From Apium graveolens (Eukaryota > Streptophyta > Magnoliopsida > Apiales > Apiaceae): DNA of 64,000 bases. Position numbers and translations under genes: made by a program. The stretch lies in assembly GCF_009905375.1 (NCBI RefSeq), contig NC_133653.1, positions 57,548,673 through 57,612,672 of the forward strand, given 5' to 3'. A model generated the notes under the pieces. It ran no database searches, was not told the origin of the DNA, and saw nothing but the letters and a program-made list of their open reading frames with translations. Shown piece by piece: positions 1-11,905 of the stretch. Each line of letters opens with the position of its first letter. The stretch's first letter is position 1.

Positions 1-501
1 GTTAAGTGCCACATATTCTCAATTATTATTTTCCTACAATTTTTCTTTCATATTAATCAACTTTCCACTTAACTTAAATTACCAACTTTTTATTATAAAT
101 TAAATGATTGATTAATAAATATTACAATTTTATGATATTAAATAGTAAACAATGAGAGTGCGACTTATTGGGGTAAATATGATTAACAGAAGTCGATATT
201 TTCAGATTTTTATATTTATTATCTTATTCAAAATTTCAGAATCATAAAGATTAAATAAGAAAAAAAATCAAAATATCATTTTAAAAGATCGTTGTGAAAG
301 ATTGTTTAGTAAACTAGTTGTTTTAAAATTACGGATATTATAATCCCTCAAGTTACCTAATTCAACAACATATATTTCCGAGATTTTATAATTCTCCAAC
401 ATTTAAATTATATTTTACGTGCAGCAAGTTACCTATTTCAATTAAACCACGAATTATAACATTATTTTAGCTAAATAAATTACAAATGTTAAAAACCAAA
501 T
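1..501. other. AT-rich intergenic DNA, no gene seen
   Basis: Very AT-rich sequence with stops in all frames and no recognisable coding, RNA or transposon signal. It ends at the 8-bp target-site duplication of the hAT element that follows. Confidence 0.7.
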
Positions 502-509
502 ATAGGAAC

Positions 510-1185
510 TAGATATGTTCAAAAAAATCCGTAACCCAAAATCCGATCCGATCCGGAAAAAAGCCAGATCCGGAAAAAAATTCAGCTCGGTTCGGCCCGG
601 CTCGCGGGCCTTAAATGGGCCTCTCTTTTTTTTTTCTCAAAAATTCGGCCTGGCCCGAAGCCTGGATAAAAGCCCTGATTTAAAAAAGTCTGGATAAAAT
701 TTCGGTTCGACCCGGATAAAAGCCCGGGATTTTTGAAAAACCCGATTAAAAACCGATTTTTCTATATAAAATTTGAAATTATACAATATTTTTTATGATT
801 TTTAAAATATCATATTATTATATTAGAAGCAATTAAGTTATATATGATTATTTATATATTATATTAAAAAATAATTATTTATTTCGGTGTCTAAACTATT
901 CTATATGATATATCAAGATATTATTTTCTCTGGTATTTAAACTACTCATAATTCGAGTTATAAAATATTAAAATATTTTTTTAATATATAAATAAAAAGT
1001 CCGGATAAAACCCGGTTCGGCCTGATCCGGCCCGGCCCGCGGGCCTAAAACGGGCCTTATATTTTTAGGAAGCTCAGCCAGCCCGGCTCTATTTTTAAAA
1101 AAGTCCGACCCGATCTGTTTTAAAAGAACGGGGTATTTTAAAACCCCGATAAAGTTATGCCCAATATGCTTTTTGTGCATCTCTA
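510..1185. mobile_element. Non-autonomous hAT transposon (676 bp)
   Basis: Both ends carry imperfect terminal inverted repeats: TAGATATGTTCAAAAA on the left and, read on the minus strand, TAGAGATGCACAAAAA on the right. The element is flanked by a perfect 8-bp direct duplication ATAGGAAC (502-509 and 1186-1193), the size produced by hAT transposases. Just inside both ends lie GC-rich tracts with repeated CCGG, CCCGG and CGGGCC motifs (about 540-740 and 1000-1150), in inverted orientation, around an AT-rich core. There is no transposase ORF; the short ORFs inside are fortuitous readings of the GC-rich arms. It must have been moved by an autonomous hAT element elsewhere. The intact duplication and recognisable ends argue for a complete, not very old insertion. 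Confidence 0.9.
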
Positions 1186-1193
1186 ATAGGAAC

Positions 1194-3580
1194 ATGAACA
1201 ATTACATTTACGATATACATAAATATTTAATTGATACTGTTGCTAATTTGCTACTTCCTTCCCTTTCATTTAGCCACCTTTTTTTGCTGGGGTAAACTAA
1301 TTTTTTTAATTAAGTTTCGTTTGTTTAATTTTTAATATTACTTTTGTCTTTATTTCCATTTTATTTCAGTTACTAGTTTCAAATTTTATAATTCAAGGAG
1401 GATTCATGTATGTGTTAACGGGACACGTGTCCCCATAACCAAAGATTAAAAATGTTTTTATTAATAATTCAAGTTATAAATATATTTATTTTATAAAATG
1501 GCCCCACTCAGAAAAAGTTAAGTGTTCCTATCACGCTAATAAATTATTCAATTTGAATCATATTTAATTTTATTTTATAAGATCATAAAATGGAGACTAA
1601 ATAGTTTAAATACTAATTTTAAGTATTTAAATATTAAATAATTTGAAAAATCTAATGAAATGACCAAAAATAAGAAATTTAAATTTCAACCACTAAGAAC
1701 ATATGCACCAGGGTTTTTTAGTTGATTCAGCAAAAGAATTGATGGGCTAGATATTGCTCCTATCAATTATCAACAATGCTTTTAGTTGATTGGGCTAGAT
1801 ATTCCTCCCATCAATTATCAACTGAGCATTGATTCATTAATATCTCCTTTAAAAAACAAAGTAGTACTCGACCAGGTATCAATTACGCATGTCCACCAAA
1901 TTTTTAGTTTGAACACCTGACAACATATTATTTTAAGAGTAATGTTAATCTGTTATAATTTGTTAGACTGTTACACAAAATTTTATAATAAGGTAAAATA
2001 TGTGTAAATCAAAGAAAAAATATTATTATAAAAGGGTTATCTTTTTTAGTAAATATTGATATAATAATTTTGAATTTTTAAAATTTTATTAAAAAAATAT
2101 TATATATCTTTAATATATGAACTTAGAAAATATTTCACAACTTTTAAAACAAAATAGGTAATATTAATCAAATGCATATATTTGAAATAAATTAACAAGA
2201 AGGTGATTATGAGCGTCCAAGTTAAATGATATCATTTAGACAATATTATATAAATTTGGAAAAATAATTTAAGTCATTTTTTGTGTTAACGTAAGAAGAT
2301 TATATAATATTATCTATATTGTTAGATAAAAATTTATCTATCTCAAGCGCGCACATATATATATATATAATTTTAATCATCTTATTCTTATATAGAAGAT
2401 AATTAATAAAAGATGGACTTAAAATAAGTATAAAATATAGCAATATTAAGTATAGATATTAAAATTTAGAGGTTATTTAAAAAAAAGTATAAAAATTTCA
2501 ATATTAAGTTAAGTAGCAACTATAATTTATTATTTATTTCATAAATAGTAATTAATGAATTAATGTAACCATGTGAGTGTATAAAAATTTAGAAAAAAAT
2601 TAATTTAGCATGAATAGTAATCAACTAGTGTCAATTCAATTGATGAATATTAAGGTCGCAGACGGGTGTATATGCTCTAAACATAACATAACATCAATTT
2701 TCCAAAAAAAAGAAAATGACATCCGGATCCGCCACCAAGACTGATGATGCTCTGTCCAGAAACAACCCTCAAGAAGAAATGTGTTTGCGATGCTGGTATA
2801 AAAAGATAAATTAATGTTAAAGACGAGTACATTCATTTAGGGAAGGTCCAGAAGATGCAAGGACCCCTTTTCAGCCCAATTTAAGCAACCAAGGCACTGT
2901 GATCCTCCCAGCTTTTTCGGTTTTTACTTCTCCATCTCAAAATAACAAACAAATTGCAGCCAAATTTAGGCAGAAATACGAAAGGATAGTTGTGTATATT
3001 GCTTCTCCCAAATACCATTACTTACTGCACTACGTATCCATACTTGTAAGTTGCAACAACTTTTAAAAGAGTTCGTCCGGAGAAAATAAATAGTTATCAC
3101 TCAAAATTAAAAAATTGAATATTTTATAAACATGCCTTGTTAAGAAAATCATCGCCAAAATTAAATAAATCTTATAATTTAAGGTAAGTACGTTACATGA
3201 TCAAACATATTCTCATTATAAGATAATTTTTTGGTCAGACTCGTTATAAGATATTGTACTCATTGTTTCTCTAAGTTTCCTAATTTCATGGCCTTTTAAT
3301 AAAGGGGAAAAGAGGAAGAGAAAGAAGCTTTGTGATGTCAAAACCTCACATTTTTTGTATTTTCACAATGCATACTGACAATACAAAAGAGAATAAAAGG
3401 TGGAAAAAAAGCATTGAGTTGCAAAATTTACATGCTCCATCTCATTTCTCATACCTAGTTTGTTAGCTATATTTAAACTTTTCTGAATGCAACTTCATCC
3501 AAGCGGATAAATTGAACAACTTATTTTAATCCACAATTCATTACATCTTTATCAGAACCAATACCTAACATTGACTAAAT
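1194..3580. other. AT-rich intergenic DNA upstream of the kinase gene
   Basis: No convincing coding sequence. It contains a short tandem duplication (1739-1827), an AT dinucleotide run near 2355-2370 and many homopolymer A/T tracts. The ORF on the minus strand at 2636-2836 has no recognisable family features and I treat it as chance. Confidence 0.6.
1739..1827. repeat. Imperfect ~41-bp tandem duplication
   Basis: The segments 1739-1779 and 1786-1827 share the order TTGAT-GGGCTAGATATT-CTCC-ATCAATTATCAAC with a few mismatches. Each copy is also partly self-complementary (AGTTGAT against ATCAACT), so it could fold. No function is evident. Confidence 0.7.
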
Positions 3581-3720
3581 TTACCATCTTACCCCTACAA
3601 CCAGACCAAGCCAAACAAAATGAAGATATGACTGGATTATGTTCAGAGTTGAATAGAAAAAGTCAACAAGTCAATCATTCTATCTTGTTAATAAATGCAG
3701 CGGTAGGGGTAAAATGGTAA
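3581..3720. repeat. 140-bp unit bounded by an 18-bp inverted repeat
   Basis: The left end TTACCATCTTACCCCTAC (3581-3598) is matched by the inverse of the right end with one mismatch. The unit sits 270 bp upstream of the kinase start codon. It resembles a very small MITE or a decayed foldback element, but I see no clear target-site duplication, so the class is open. Confidence 0.5.
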
Positions 3721-3991
3721 TCATACATTTGAAGACAGAGACAAAGACAAGGAAAGTGAGGAGAGAGAAAGACCAAAAGAGAGAGAGCTGGAATCACATG
3801 GGAGTTGTTGGCTGATGGGGCCTTTTCTTCTCTCCTTGTTCATCTTCTCAACAGTTATGAACTGAACTAGAAAAGTCTTTCTTTTTTCTTTTATTTTTTG
3901 CCCATTTCAAGAAAATACAATAAAAATCTCATCTTTGGGATAAAGATTCAATCTTTCACCCTTCTCATAGCTCTCAGTGGAGAGATTTATC
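3721..3991 (+). promoter_or_regulatory. Promoter/5' leader region of the BIN2-like kinase gene
   Basis: This stretch precedes the start codon at 3992. It has a GA-rich tract (about 3735-3792) followed by a pyrimidine-rich leader (about 3820-3970), the usual look of a plant 5' UTR. No unambiguous TATA box can be picked, so the transcription start is not assigned. Confidence 0.5.
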
Positions 3992-6900
3992 ATGGCTGAT
4001 GATAAGGTGCATTTTTTTTACCTTTCTCAAATATTTTTCTGTAATTGTGTGTGTTTTGGTGTGTGCTTTTGGAGTTGTTGATCTAGTGTTTGCTGTTTTG
4101 GTACCTTGTTTGTAATCTTGAAATGTAAAGAAATGGGCTTTCTTGAAAATGAATATAATTGTGGATCTTCAAAGCATGACCCATCAGCTAAATCTCAGTT
4201 TATATGATTTCTTTTGTCACTTTTAGCTGTTTGTTATGCAATAGAAGAAGTATGCTATTGGAATGAGTTTATATGACGAGGATAAGTTTAATTAGGTGAC
4301 TTTGAGCTAATTGGAATCTTTGTAAGTAATATATGGAGTAAACTTTCCTCTGGAATGATATTAGTAGATCCTTGTAAGGTATGGGTTTTTCACAGGCATC
4401 TCTCTCTCTCTCTCTCTCTCTCCCTCTCCCTCCCCCCCTCTCTCTCCCTCCCTTTATCTCTCTGTGTGTCGCCCACCCTCCCTCTCTCCTACTTCATACC
4501 CATCAACCATGCGTTTCAGCTAAATTTCTTAGTCTTTTAACAATCTAGAACATTGAATTATCCTTTTATGTAATCATTTATTGTTTGAGTTACTTTTTTG
4601 TAATTAAGTTTGGTATTTGATTAAATGAGGTTTAAGTATGTAGCTCCGATGACTGTTTCAAGTTGTTTCTAATCTTTATATATGAATGATCTAGTAGTTG
4701 ATGTAAATAAGCTGTTTTCAGGAGATGTCTGCTCCTGTAGTAGATGGAAGTAATGAAGTCACAGGTCATATTATATCCACAACCATTGGAGGCAAAAATG
4801 GTGAACCAAAACAGGTACACTACGTCTATACCATGTTAAATATGCGAATATCAAATGAACTGATTTTTGTTGAGATAAGCGGTTTTATGTTTTCTGTTTT
4901 CTTTATTTGCGTTGTTTTGATGCTTGATGTAGACTGTCAGTTACATGGCAGAACGTGTTGTGGGGACTGGATCGTTTGGAGTTGTGTTCCAGGTATGCTG
5001 TTAAAACTGATCCTACGTCTATTCTGATAGTATTACTGCTTTGAAAACTTTTGCTTATTGTGGTCCTTTCATTAGGCAAAATGCCTGGAAACTGGAGAAA
5101 CAGTTGCTATAAAGAAGGTCCTGCAAGACAGGAGATATAAAAATCGTGAATTGCAGTTGATGCGCACTATGAATCATCCGAATGTAGTTGGTCTTAAGCA
5201 TTGTTTCTTCTCAACTACCAGCAGTAACGAGTTATTTCTCAACTTAGTAATGGAATACGTGCCTGAGACAATGTATAGAGTGTTGAAGCACTATAGCAAT
5301 GCAAACCAGCAAATGCCACTTATATATGTGAAACTTTACACATACCAGGTGTGTTTTGTGCTTTGGTTAATGTACTCGATTGATTATTGCCTTCATCCTT
5401 CCTACTTGCCTTTATTGATAACTACTTTTCCAGATTTTCAGGGGGTTGGCATATATGCATGCTGTTCCTGGAGTATGCCATAGGGACTTGAAGCCACAAA
5501 ATGTTCTGGTATGTCATATTTTATTATATGAACTTGATCAAGATCTGCACTGTTACATTCCCGTATGACTTTTAGTCCTAAACTGTTCCTAGAATATGCC
5601 ATATGACTCTTTCTTTTCCACAGGTTGATCCTCTTACCCACCAGGTCAAAATTTGTGACTTTGGAAGTGCCAAAATGCTGGTATGCCATCTACCTATTTT
5701 AGTAGCCAACAAAACTGGATGATTATGGTTGCACATATCTATGTCATTGCATGTTCACGTATTCAAGTTACTGTGAACAGAAACCAAAAGAATATCTTGT
5801 TGTAATCAATTTTTCATGATCAACAACTTGATTCAAATAATCGATGAATTTACGTGTTCATGATCCACAGACGCTAGAAATTGCCCAGAGATAACCCTCA
5901 AACGTTTTTTACTTGATATTGCAAAGTGAGATGTGATATTGCATTGATTTTCTATTGAATTTATATTCTATTATGATGTACTATGCAGGTAAAGGGTGAA
6001 GCAAATATTTCATACATATGCTCAAGATTTTATCGTGCCCCGGAACTTATTTTTGGTGCAACTGAGTATACAACATCAATTGACATATGGTCAGCTGGTT
6101 GTGTTTTGGCTGAGCTGCTCTTAGGCCAGGTGAGCACTTTTTACTTATCTCCGCTTTTTGCTATCTTCAAAGTTCCGGTAAATTTCTATGACTATGATTT
6201 GTATTTAACTCTTTATCATTTTTAAAACCATTTTAGCCATTGTTTCCTGGAGAGAATGCTGTTGGGCAGCTTGTGGAGATTATCAAGGTATGACAACTAA
6301 TATTAGAATAATTTAAGGTTTGATTTTTTAGTTGTGGTTTTAATGTTTCATCTTGCAGATTCTTGGGACACCAACTCGAGAAGAAATTCGATGTATGAAT
6401 CCAAATTATACGGATTTTAGATTTCCACAGATCAAGGCACACCCGTGGCACAAGGTATGCTTCTATCTACATTCTGCTTAGACACGGTATCTTCAAAGTT
6501 TTCTCCTTTCTGCACTGATGAATATTAGGACTTTAACTTCTGCTGAATTTACTGGATACTGGATAACTCTGGAACTTTCCATCTTTACAAACTACACATT
6601 TTTGAATAGTACTACAGCGAGACCATTAAACTTTGCTAGGTTGTAAGTAGGTGCCAATTAACATTCTGTATGTCATCGTTTTTAATAGGAAAAAAAAGTC
6701 ACTTCCAAAACTTGGAAGAGTCATATTATATATACACTTACGACCATGGCAGATACTTTTAACTTGTTCATGTTCTCTCACATTTTATGGCTGTACATAT
6801 TTAGTTTAATTATTTCAATTTTCTGATTCTAGGTTTTTCACAAAAGAATGCCACCAGAAGCAATTGACCTTGCTTCTCGACTTCTGCAATATTCACCCAG

Positions 6901-7739
6901 TCTTCGTTGCAGTGCTGTGAGTTCCATTAATCTTTATTATGCATACTTAACCTATTTTGTGATATATATTCACAATGTGGATTTTGTGTCTTAAGTGTTA
7001 ATTCAGTTGATCAAATCTGATGTTTGATTACTAGTAGTTACAGTATGCTTGTTATGTAAAAGTAATAGGATTTGTCTTCAGTTTTTCCTAAGATAAGGTT
7101 TAATTGTGAAAAGGATGATTAATTATGCATTCTATTTGGAGCTATGCTATGTATTAGTTCCTTATTACTATGATTATTCCTGTTGCAGTTGGATGCATGT
7201 TCACACCCTTTCTTTGATGAGCTCCGTGAGCCCAATGCTCGCCTACCAAATGGCCGTCCACTACCTCCACTTTTTGACTTCAAGCAAGAGGTTTGCCACC
7301 TAAACTATTTATTAAATAGATATAGAATGTTCCAGCTCAGTATTTGTAGTGATTACATAGAGATCCATGCCCATCTGTGTTCAAAATGTAGGAATTAAAG
7401 GACGTAAGAGTATGCGTTCTCAATATATTAGAGTAATTTTACCTTACATGGATATTACTTTCTTAGGTTGATTTTCTTCGTTGATTCATGTTTACTGTAC
7501 CTAAACTTAATAAGCATTAATTGCAAATTTCTGAAACTTAGGCTGTCAAGTTAAGTTTCTAAACGGTCACATTTTCGGCCTTTCTGTTTTTATTGGCAAG
7601 TGTTTGTCTTCCTATACTGAGTTTTTTGTGGTTACAGCTGTCAGGAGCATCCGCTGATCTTGTTAACAGGTTGATACCTGACCATGTGAAACGGCAAACG
7701 GGTCTACAGTTTTTGCATCCAACAGGAACAGGAACATAA
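3992..7739 (+). CDS. BIN2-like (group II GSK3/ASK): GSK3/SHAGGY-like serine/threonine kinase, BIN2 type (12 exons, 382 aa)
   Basis: Exons: 3992-4006, 4722-4814, 4933-4992, 5076-5348, 5434-5508, 5624-5680, 5989-6129, 6237-6287, 6359-6454, 6833-6916, 7189-7290, 7638-7739; all introns are GT-AG and phase 0. The product is 382 aa, close to the 380 aa of Arabidopsis BIN2. Visible features: N-terminus MADDKEMSAP, glycine-rich loop GTGSFG (about 47-52), catalytic Lys69 (VAIKK), HRDLKPQN (163-170), DFG (184-186), activation-loop Tyr200 in ISYICSRFY, and the TREE motif (261-264) whose Glu263 is the site of the gain-of-function bin2-1 mutation. Known family role: cytosolic/nuclear negative regulator of brassinosteroid signalling that phosphorylates BZR1/BES1-type factors; that is family knowledge, not shown here. 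Oddity: Gly248 replaces the usual Asp in the VDQLVEII segment. The start is fixed by the conserved N-terminus and the first splice junction AAG|GTGC. Confidence 0.95.
4398..4490 (+). repeat. CT-rich microsatellite in kinase intron 1
   Basis: A (CT)n run grades into CCCTCC-rich sequence inside the 715-bp first intron. The apparent 61-codon ORF across it is low-complexity leucine/serine repeat and not a protein. Confidence 0.9.
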
Positions 7740-8220
7740 AATGCCGGGGAACAATCTGAGTTCAGCTTTTTAAGTAAACCGGAAGGAATCTTATTATAAT
7801 CACCCTTAAGAGGACATCTGGAACACCATTATATAATAGTTTACCTGGACCAGTGCAGATTGCTGTGGCTGGATGGTTCCCCTGCCTGCTTTTTAGTTGC
7901 CATTTCCTCCACCGAACACCTATCTCCGTCGAACAAATCATGGTTGCCATCAAGAAAGAACAGAAAATGAGTTCTTTTTGTATATTATGTTTTTAGTAGT
8001 CAGAAAGTTTTTTTGCCCATAGTAAAATGTTGTAGGAAGTTGGGGAGGAATTGCTCCGAAATTCGACAAAATTGTGAGTGCTGGCCGAGCTTATTTTAAT
8101 TTTGTATCAGTTATGTATACGTCTATGCACTATCTGTTATTGCTTCAGACTTCTGTTCTTAATTGTGAAAGAATATTATTTGCTTTGTTCTAAGCTGCTT
8201 GCATTGATACCATTTTTAGT
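7740..8220 (+). other. Probable 3' UTR of the kinase gene
   Basis: Starts right after the TAA stop. T-rich stretches and AATATTATT-like near-polyadenylation motifs lie around 7985-8200; the exact cleavage site cannot be read from sequence alone. Confidence 0.5.
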
Positions 8221-8245
8221 ATTTTGTCAACTGGTTTGTCAAATT

Positions 8246-8432
8246 GTCTAGTGTGTGCATGAGCAAACCCTAATCACTCGCGCACACTCTAATCCCTAGA
8301 TTCTGTATTCATTGTGATTGGTAAATTGGTAGGGATTTTTGTATGTAGGGGGTCTATCATTATTAATGAAAAGAAGGAGGAGTCAATTTAAATTTGTCAC
8401 TTTGTTAATGCGTGCTCGTGGACTAGAAAAGC
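8246..8432. repeat. MITE-like repeat, copy 1
   Basis: Begins TGTCTAGTGTGTGC and ends near TGCTCGTGGACTAG. The ends are loosely inverted relative to each other (CTAGTG...CATGAGCA against TGCTCGTGG...CTAG). A central block with ATTTTTGTATGTAGGGGGT and CATTATTAATGA recurs at 10166-10360. A small non-autonomous DNA element family is the best guess. Confidence 0.45.
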
Positions 8433-9463
8433 CTTTTATAAATTGTGAGCTTAAAATTCAGAATTCTGATGTATGGACTCATCTTCCAGGACTAGTTGCT
8501 AAGTTTGAATTTGTTGAAAATAGTGAACAGGATCTGGGATTTTGGTGCAACAACCTCTGCTATTTTCTGTGTTAACAGTTTTCAAAAGTTGTGATTTCGT
8601 GCAAGGTAACTTTGAAAGTTTTGTTAGTCAGTGTATTTATATCAAATAATTGCACAATATTTGACTAATACTTCTTTTGTTTCTTCTATTTGATATTTGA
8701 TTTTTTAAATATATTTTGAGGTGCTTTGATTGTGTAATTCAATTTATTATTTTAATTTTAAATATATAAAAATATTTCTTTTTGAACAGATTTTAAAAAT
8801 AATAATATTATGTATTTGATTAAATGCTAGGAGCCTTGCATAAGAAAATGGAGAGTGGAGAATGTATTGAATTATTTCTTCGGTTCTATTTTGTAACCTC
8901 CTTTTTGTATGTATTTTAAAACGCAGGCATATGTATTGATATTTTTAAATATTTGTTTTATAAAGGTAACAAATTTGTATCTTTATTAAATAGAATTGAG
9001 AGGTATTACGTATAAGTAATTTTTGTAAAAGAATTGAAATGCATGAAAATGTATTTTTTTTAAGGAAGGTAGTAATAGTTTAGTTGATTATTCAATTTTA
9101 ATAAAAAATATGGATTGAGAAAAAATTATTGACCATCGCCCGCAACCGCAACATAGCATTTGGAGCCCAGGTCCGACGGGGCCAGGATTATTACATGGAA
9201 CCAGTTTACAACTACTATTTAGAAAAAAGGAACATATAAATTTGCAATGTAATGACTTGGCGTCGGTGGACTAGTGACGAAGATGAAAATAACTGGCGTA
9301 AGTTAATTATACTAGTTTAAATCTCGTGAAATGCAGGAGTTCCGTTAATATTTAAAAAAAATTATTTATCTCATTATATTCTAATTTTTGAAATATTTTT
9401 GTAAATATATAATAACTATAAATTTATAATAAAAATAATAGAATAATTTTAGTAGAAATAAGT

Positions 9464-9632
9464 AAACTCTCTATAGTGGTTTAACAATTTAGTAGTTTAG
9501 CAAATATATAATACTATTTATTTATTTGTTAATAATAGGATACGTTGTTGTCGTAGTTTAGTAGGATAAGTAGACTATATCTATTAGTTTAACAATTTAA
9601 TAGTTTAGCGGATATATAATACTGTTTATTTA
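9464..9632. repeat. Direct repeat of ~60 bp, spaced ~103 bp
   Basis: Copies at about 9464-9528 and 9567-9632 share TTTAACAATTTA-TAGTTTAGC followed by ATATATAATACT-TTTATTTATTT, with a few substitutions. No coding content. Confidence 0.65.
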
Positions 9633-10165
9633 TTTTTTTTAATGACCAAAATTGGGGAATAACCGTTGAATCAAATTATAACTCATTCTGATTATTATAG
9701 TATAAATTATTTTTACCTATACAGCCAAATATAATTGACTTGTGTTAGTAATTTTCATATTAAAGTCTCAATATGAACTAACTAAACGCTTTGCGATCAA
9801 AGAAACTGTTTAATTTTTAGAGAAGAAGAAGAATTGCGATCAAAGTTTAATTTGAAATCGGACAGTTTGTTAATTGATCAAACATTTTTTAAAGCTGAAA
9901 AATTTGTTACGGGTTTCGGAAATCGGTATCATTCAGTTGAATTATCAATTTGTGATTTATCGAATGATTTTTAAAAATCAAATGATTTATTGGAGATTTA
10001 TCAGAAATTGGTCAAATCAGAAAAATATTTTTTGACCGATTTTTGAACAATTTATCGGCGATTTTTGAAAAATCGGCCGATTTCTATAACAGAACCGAAA
10101 ACTTGAATTGTTTTCGTATTATTAAGTCTCTTTTTTTATCGAGTCTTCTCTACAACGGTAAATAA

Positions 10166-10360
10166 GTTAACGATTTGTCTAGTGTGTACCCATTAATACA
10201 ATAATATATGTTAAAAAAATGTGATTAATCAGTTGTAAAAATTTTATTAGTGGAGATTTTTATGCATGCAGGGGGTTCATTATTATTAATGAGCACTCCA
10301 CCAATATTTTGTAGACACTTTATCAATCAGTAACTCTTAGCACGTGCTCATGGTCCCCGC
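10166..10360. repeat. MITE-like repeat, copy 2 (diverged)
   Basis: Shares with copy 1 (8246-8432) the TTGTCTAGTGTGT opening, the central GGGGGT-CATTATTATTAATGA block and a GTGCTCATGG near the end, in the same order and orientation. Confidence 0.45.
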
Positions 10361-11639
10361 CCGAAAAATTCAGAAGTTAATAATTCATGATTACTTCATT
10401 GTTCGGGTAAAAGAAGTATACTTTAAACATATTTTTAAGATTTGATTTCTAAATAAGTTGATTTGTTTAATTTGCATATAATTTTTATATCTTTATAGGA
10501 TTTTAAATTGTAGAGTTGAGACAATGAGGACCAACTTTACGTGGAACTCGAGTTATAAAACGCAACGAAAATTGTAATTAAAAATATGAAAACCCAGAAT
10601 TTCCAAAACTCACCGCAGAATCAACGCGAAAAATAGATATTTAATTTGTAGATCAGATTGTTTATCTTAAGAAACTATATAAATTGGTTGACTAATGGAG
10701 ATCCAAAACTTGGTCAATCATCACGCATCTCGCTCTCACGATCTACGCTCTATTGATATCCACACGAATGCTTGAACGCAAGAATCGAATGTGTATAAAC
10801 ACAAAATCATTTCTTCTTACTCTCTCTATCTTCTCTCATGGTGATTATGATTTTTTTTAATAAAAGTCATATATTAAAAATCAGTCATAAAAGATATTAT
10901 ATAAAGGGTAGAAAAACGGATTATAACTCTTAAATAATTATGAGTTATTATTAAATCGGAATTTTTATTTGTATAATAATTAAGTCACACTTAATTATTT
11001 AACAACTGGATTTCATAATTAATATTAGTAAATTCGAATATCATTATTTATCTAGTTAATTAAGTAATGCTTAATTAATATTATAAATAATTCGAATTAC
11101 TTTAATTTAATTTACATTCAATTTAAATTAAAGAATCTTTCACGCATTATTTGTGTGTAACCTTTTAGGTTATTACTACGTTAGTAACAAATTTTAAATC
11201 TAATTTAAAATCGTAAACAATGAGCGTCATCTAGTAATACATTCATGCCTGTAAATTTTCTTTTTAGTTTTTAAAACTGAATTTTCTTAAAAAAATATTA
11301 AAAATGCAAGTTTTATACTTATAAATCGTGTAAATAAAAAGTTTTAATAACTGTAAACTAATCATTAATTTTAATTTTATAACTAAAACTAATTTTATGA
11401 ACTATTTATAGAAAAAATATAATTAAATATATCATAATATCATATTATAACTAATTTAATTTACACATTTTACCAATAGAATAACGATGCACTTAAGACA
11501 TGAAAAATAACAAGTTAATTAGTAGTAAATATAATTTCATATGTAGTTGAGTTATGACACAGATAAAAATACATTAATCTTCTTGAAACACGGTTTAAAA
11601 GGTAAACGACTAAAGCCAAATTTATTTAAAAAACCTGCT

Positions 11640-11905
11640 CGAGAACTAGTAGTAACTTTCAAACAACCGTTGTATCTTTAACAACTGCTCTATCTTTTTT
11701 CTCTCGCGTAAGAGTCGGCCACCCTACCTTCTTCTAACCATAACCATATCACTTTCTTTTTCATCCTTTTTACCTATCTCTATTTCCATATTTATCTCGA
11801 TCTCCTTCTTTTATTTCCTTTTTCTTTAATAAAATCGAAAATTGTTCCACAAAACTCAAAAAATCCATTACAGTTCTTCACTTTAGTTTTCAGATCTACT
11901 AAGGT
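11640..11905 (+). promoter_or_regulatory. Pyrimidine-rich leader-like segment, no gene attached
   Basis: A CT-rich stretch (about 11690-11830) leads to CTAAGGTAAGAG near 11898, a good splice-donor consensus. This resembles the 5' UTR plus first intron of a plant gene, but no coding exon follows downstream. It could be a fragment copied by a transposon or a decayed gene start. Confidence 0.3.

Larger units (their letters stand above)
8433..11639. other. AT-rich intergenic DNA with decayed repeats
   Basis: No gene recognised. It contains a direct repeat (9464-9632), AATCGG/CCGATTT-rich inverted motifs at about 9850-10090, a second copy of the MITE-like repeat (10166-10360), and AT-rich sequence at 10880-11230. 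The segment near 11140-11250 reminds me of retroelement-derived sequence seen in many plants, but I cannot establish its class. Confidence 0.5.

Noticed and set aside
968..1201. 77-codon minus-strand ORF and the 515-697 plus-strand ORF
   Set aside because: Both lie within the hAT element's GC-rich terminal arms; translation reflects inverted repeats, not a protein.
4355..4540. 61-codon ORF with Ser-Leu repeats
   Set aside because: It is the CT microsatellite of kinase intron 1.
8339..8575. 78-codon ORF downstream of the kinase
   Set aside because: No domain, starts inside the MITE-like repeat and lacks any gene context.
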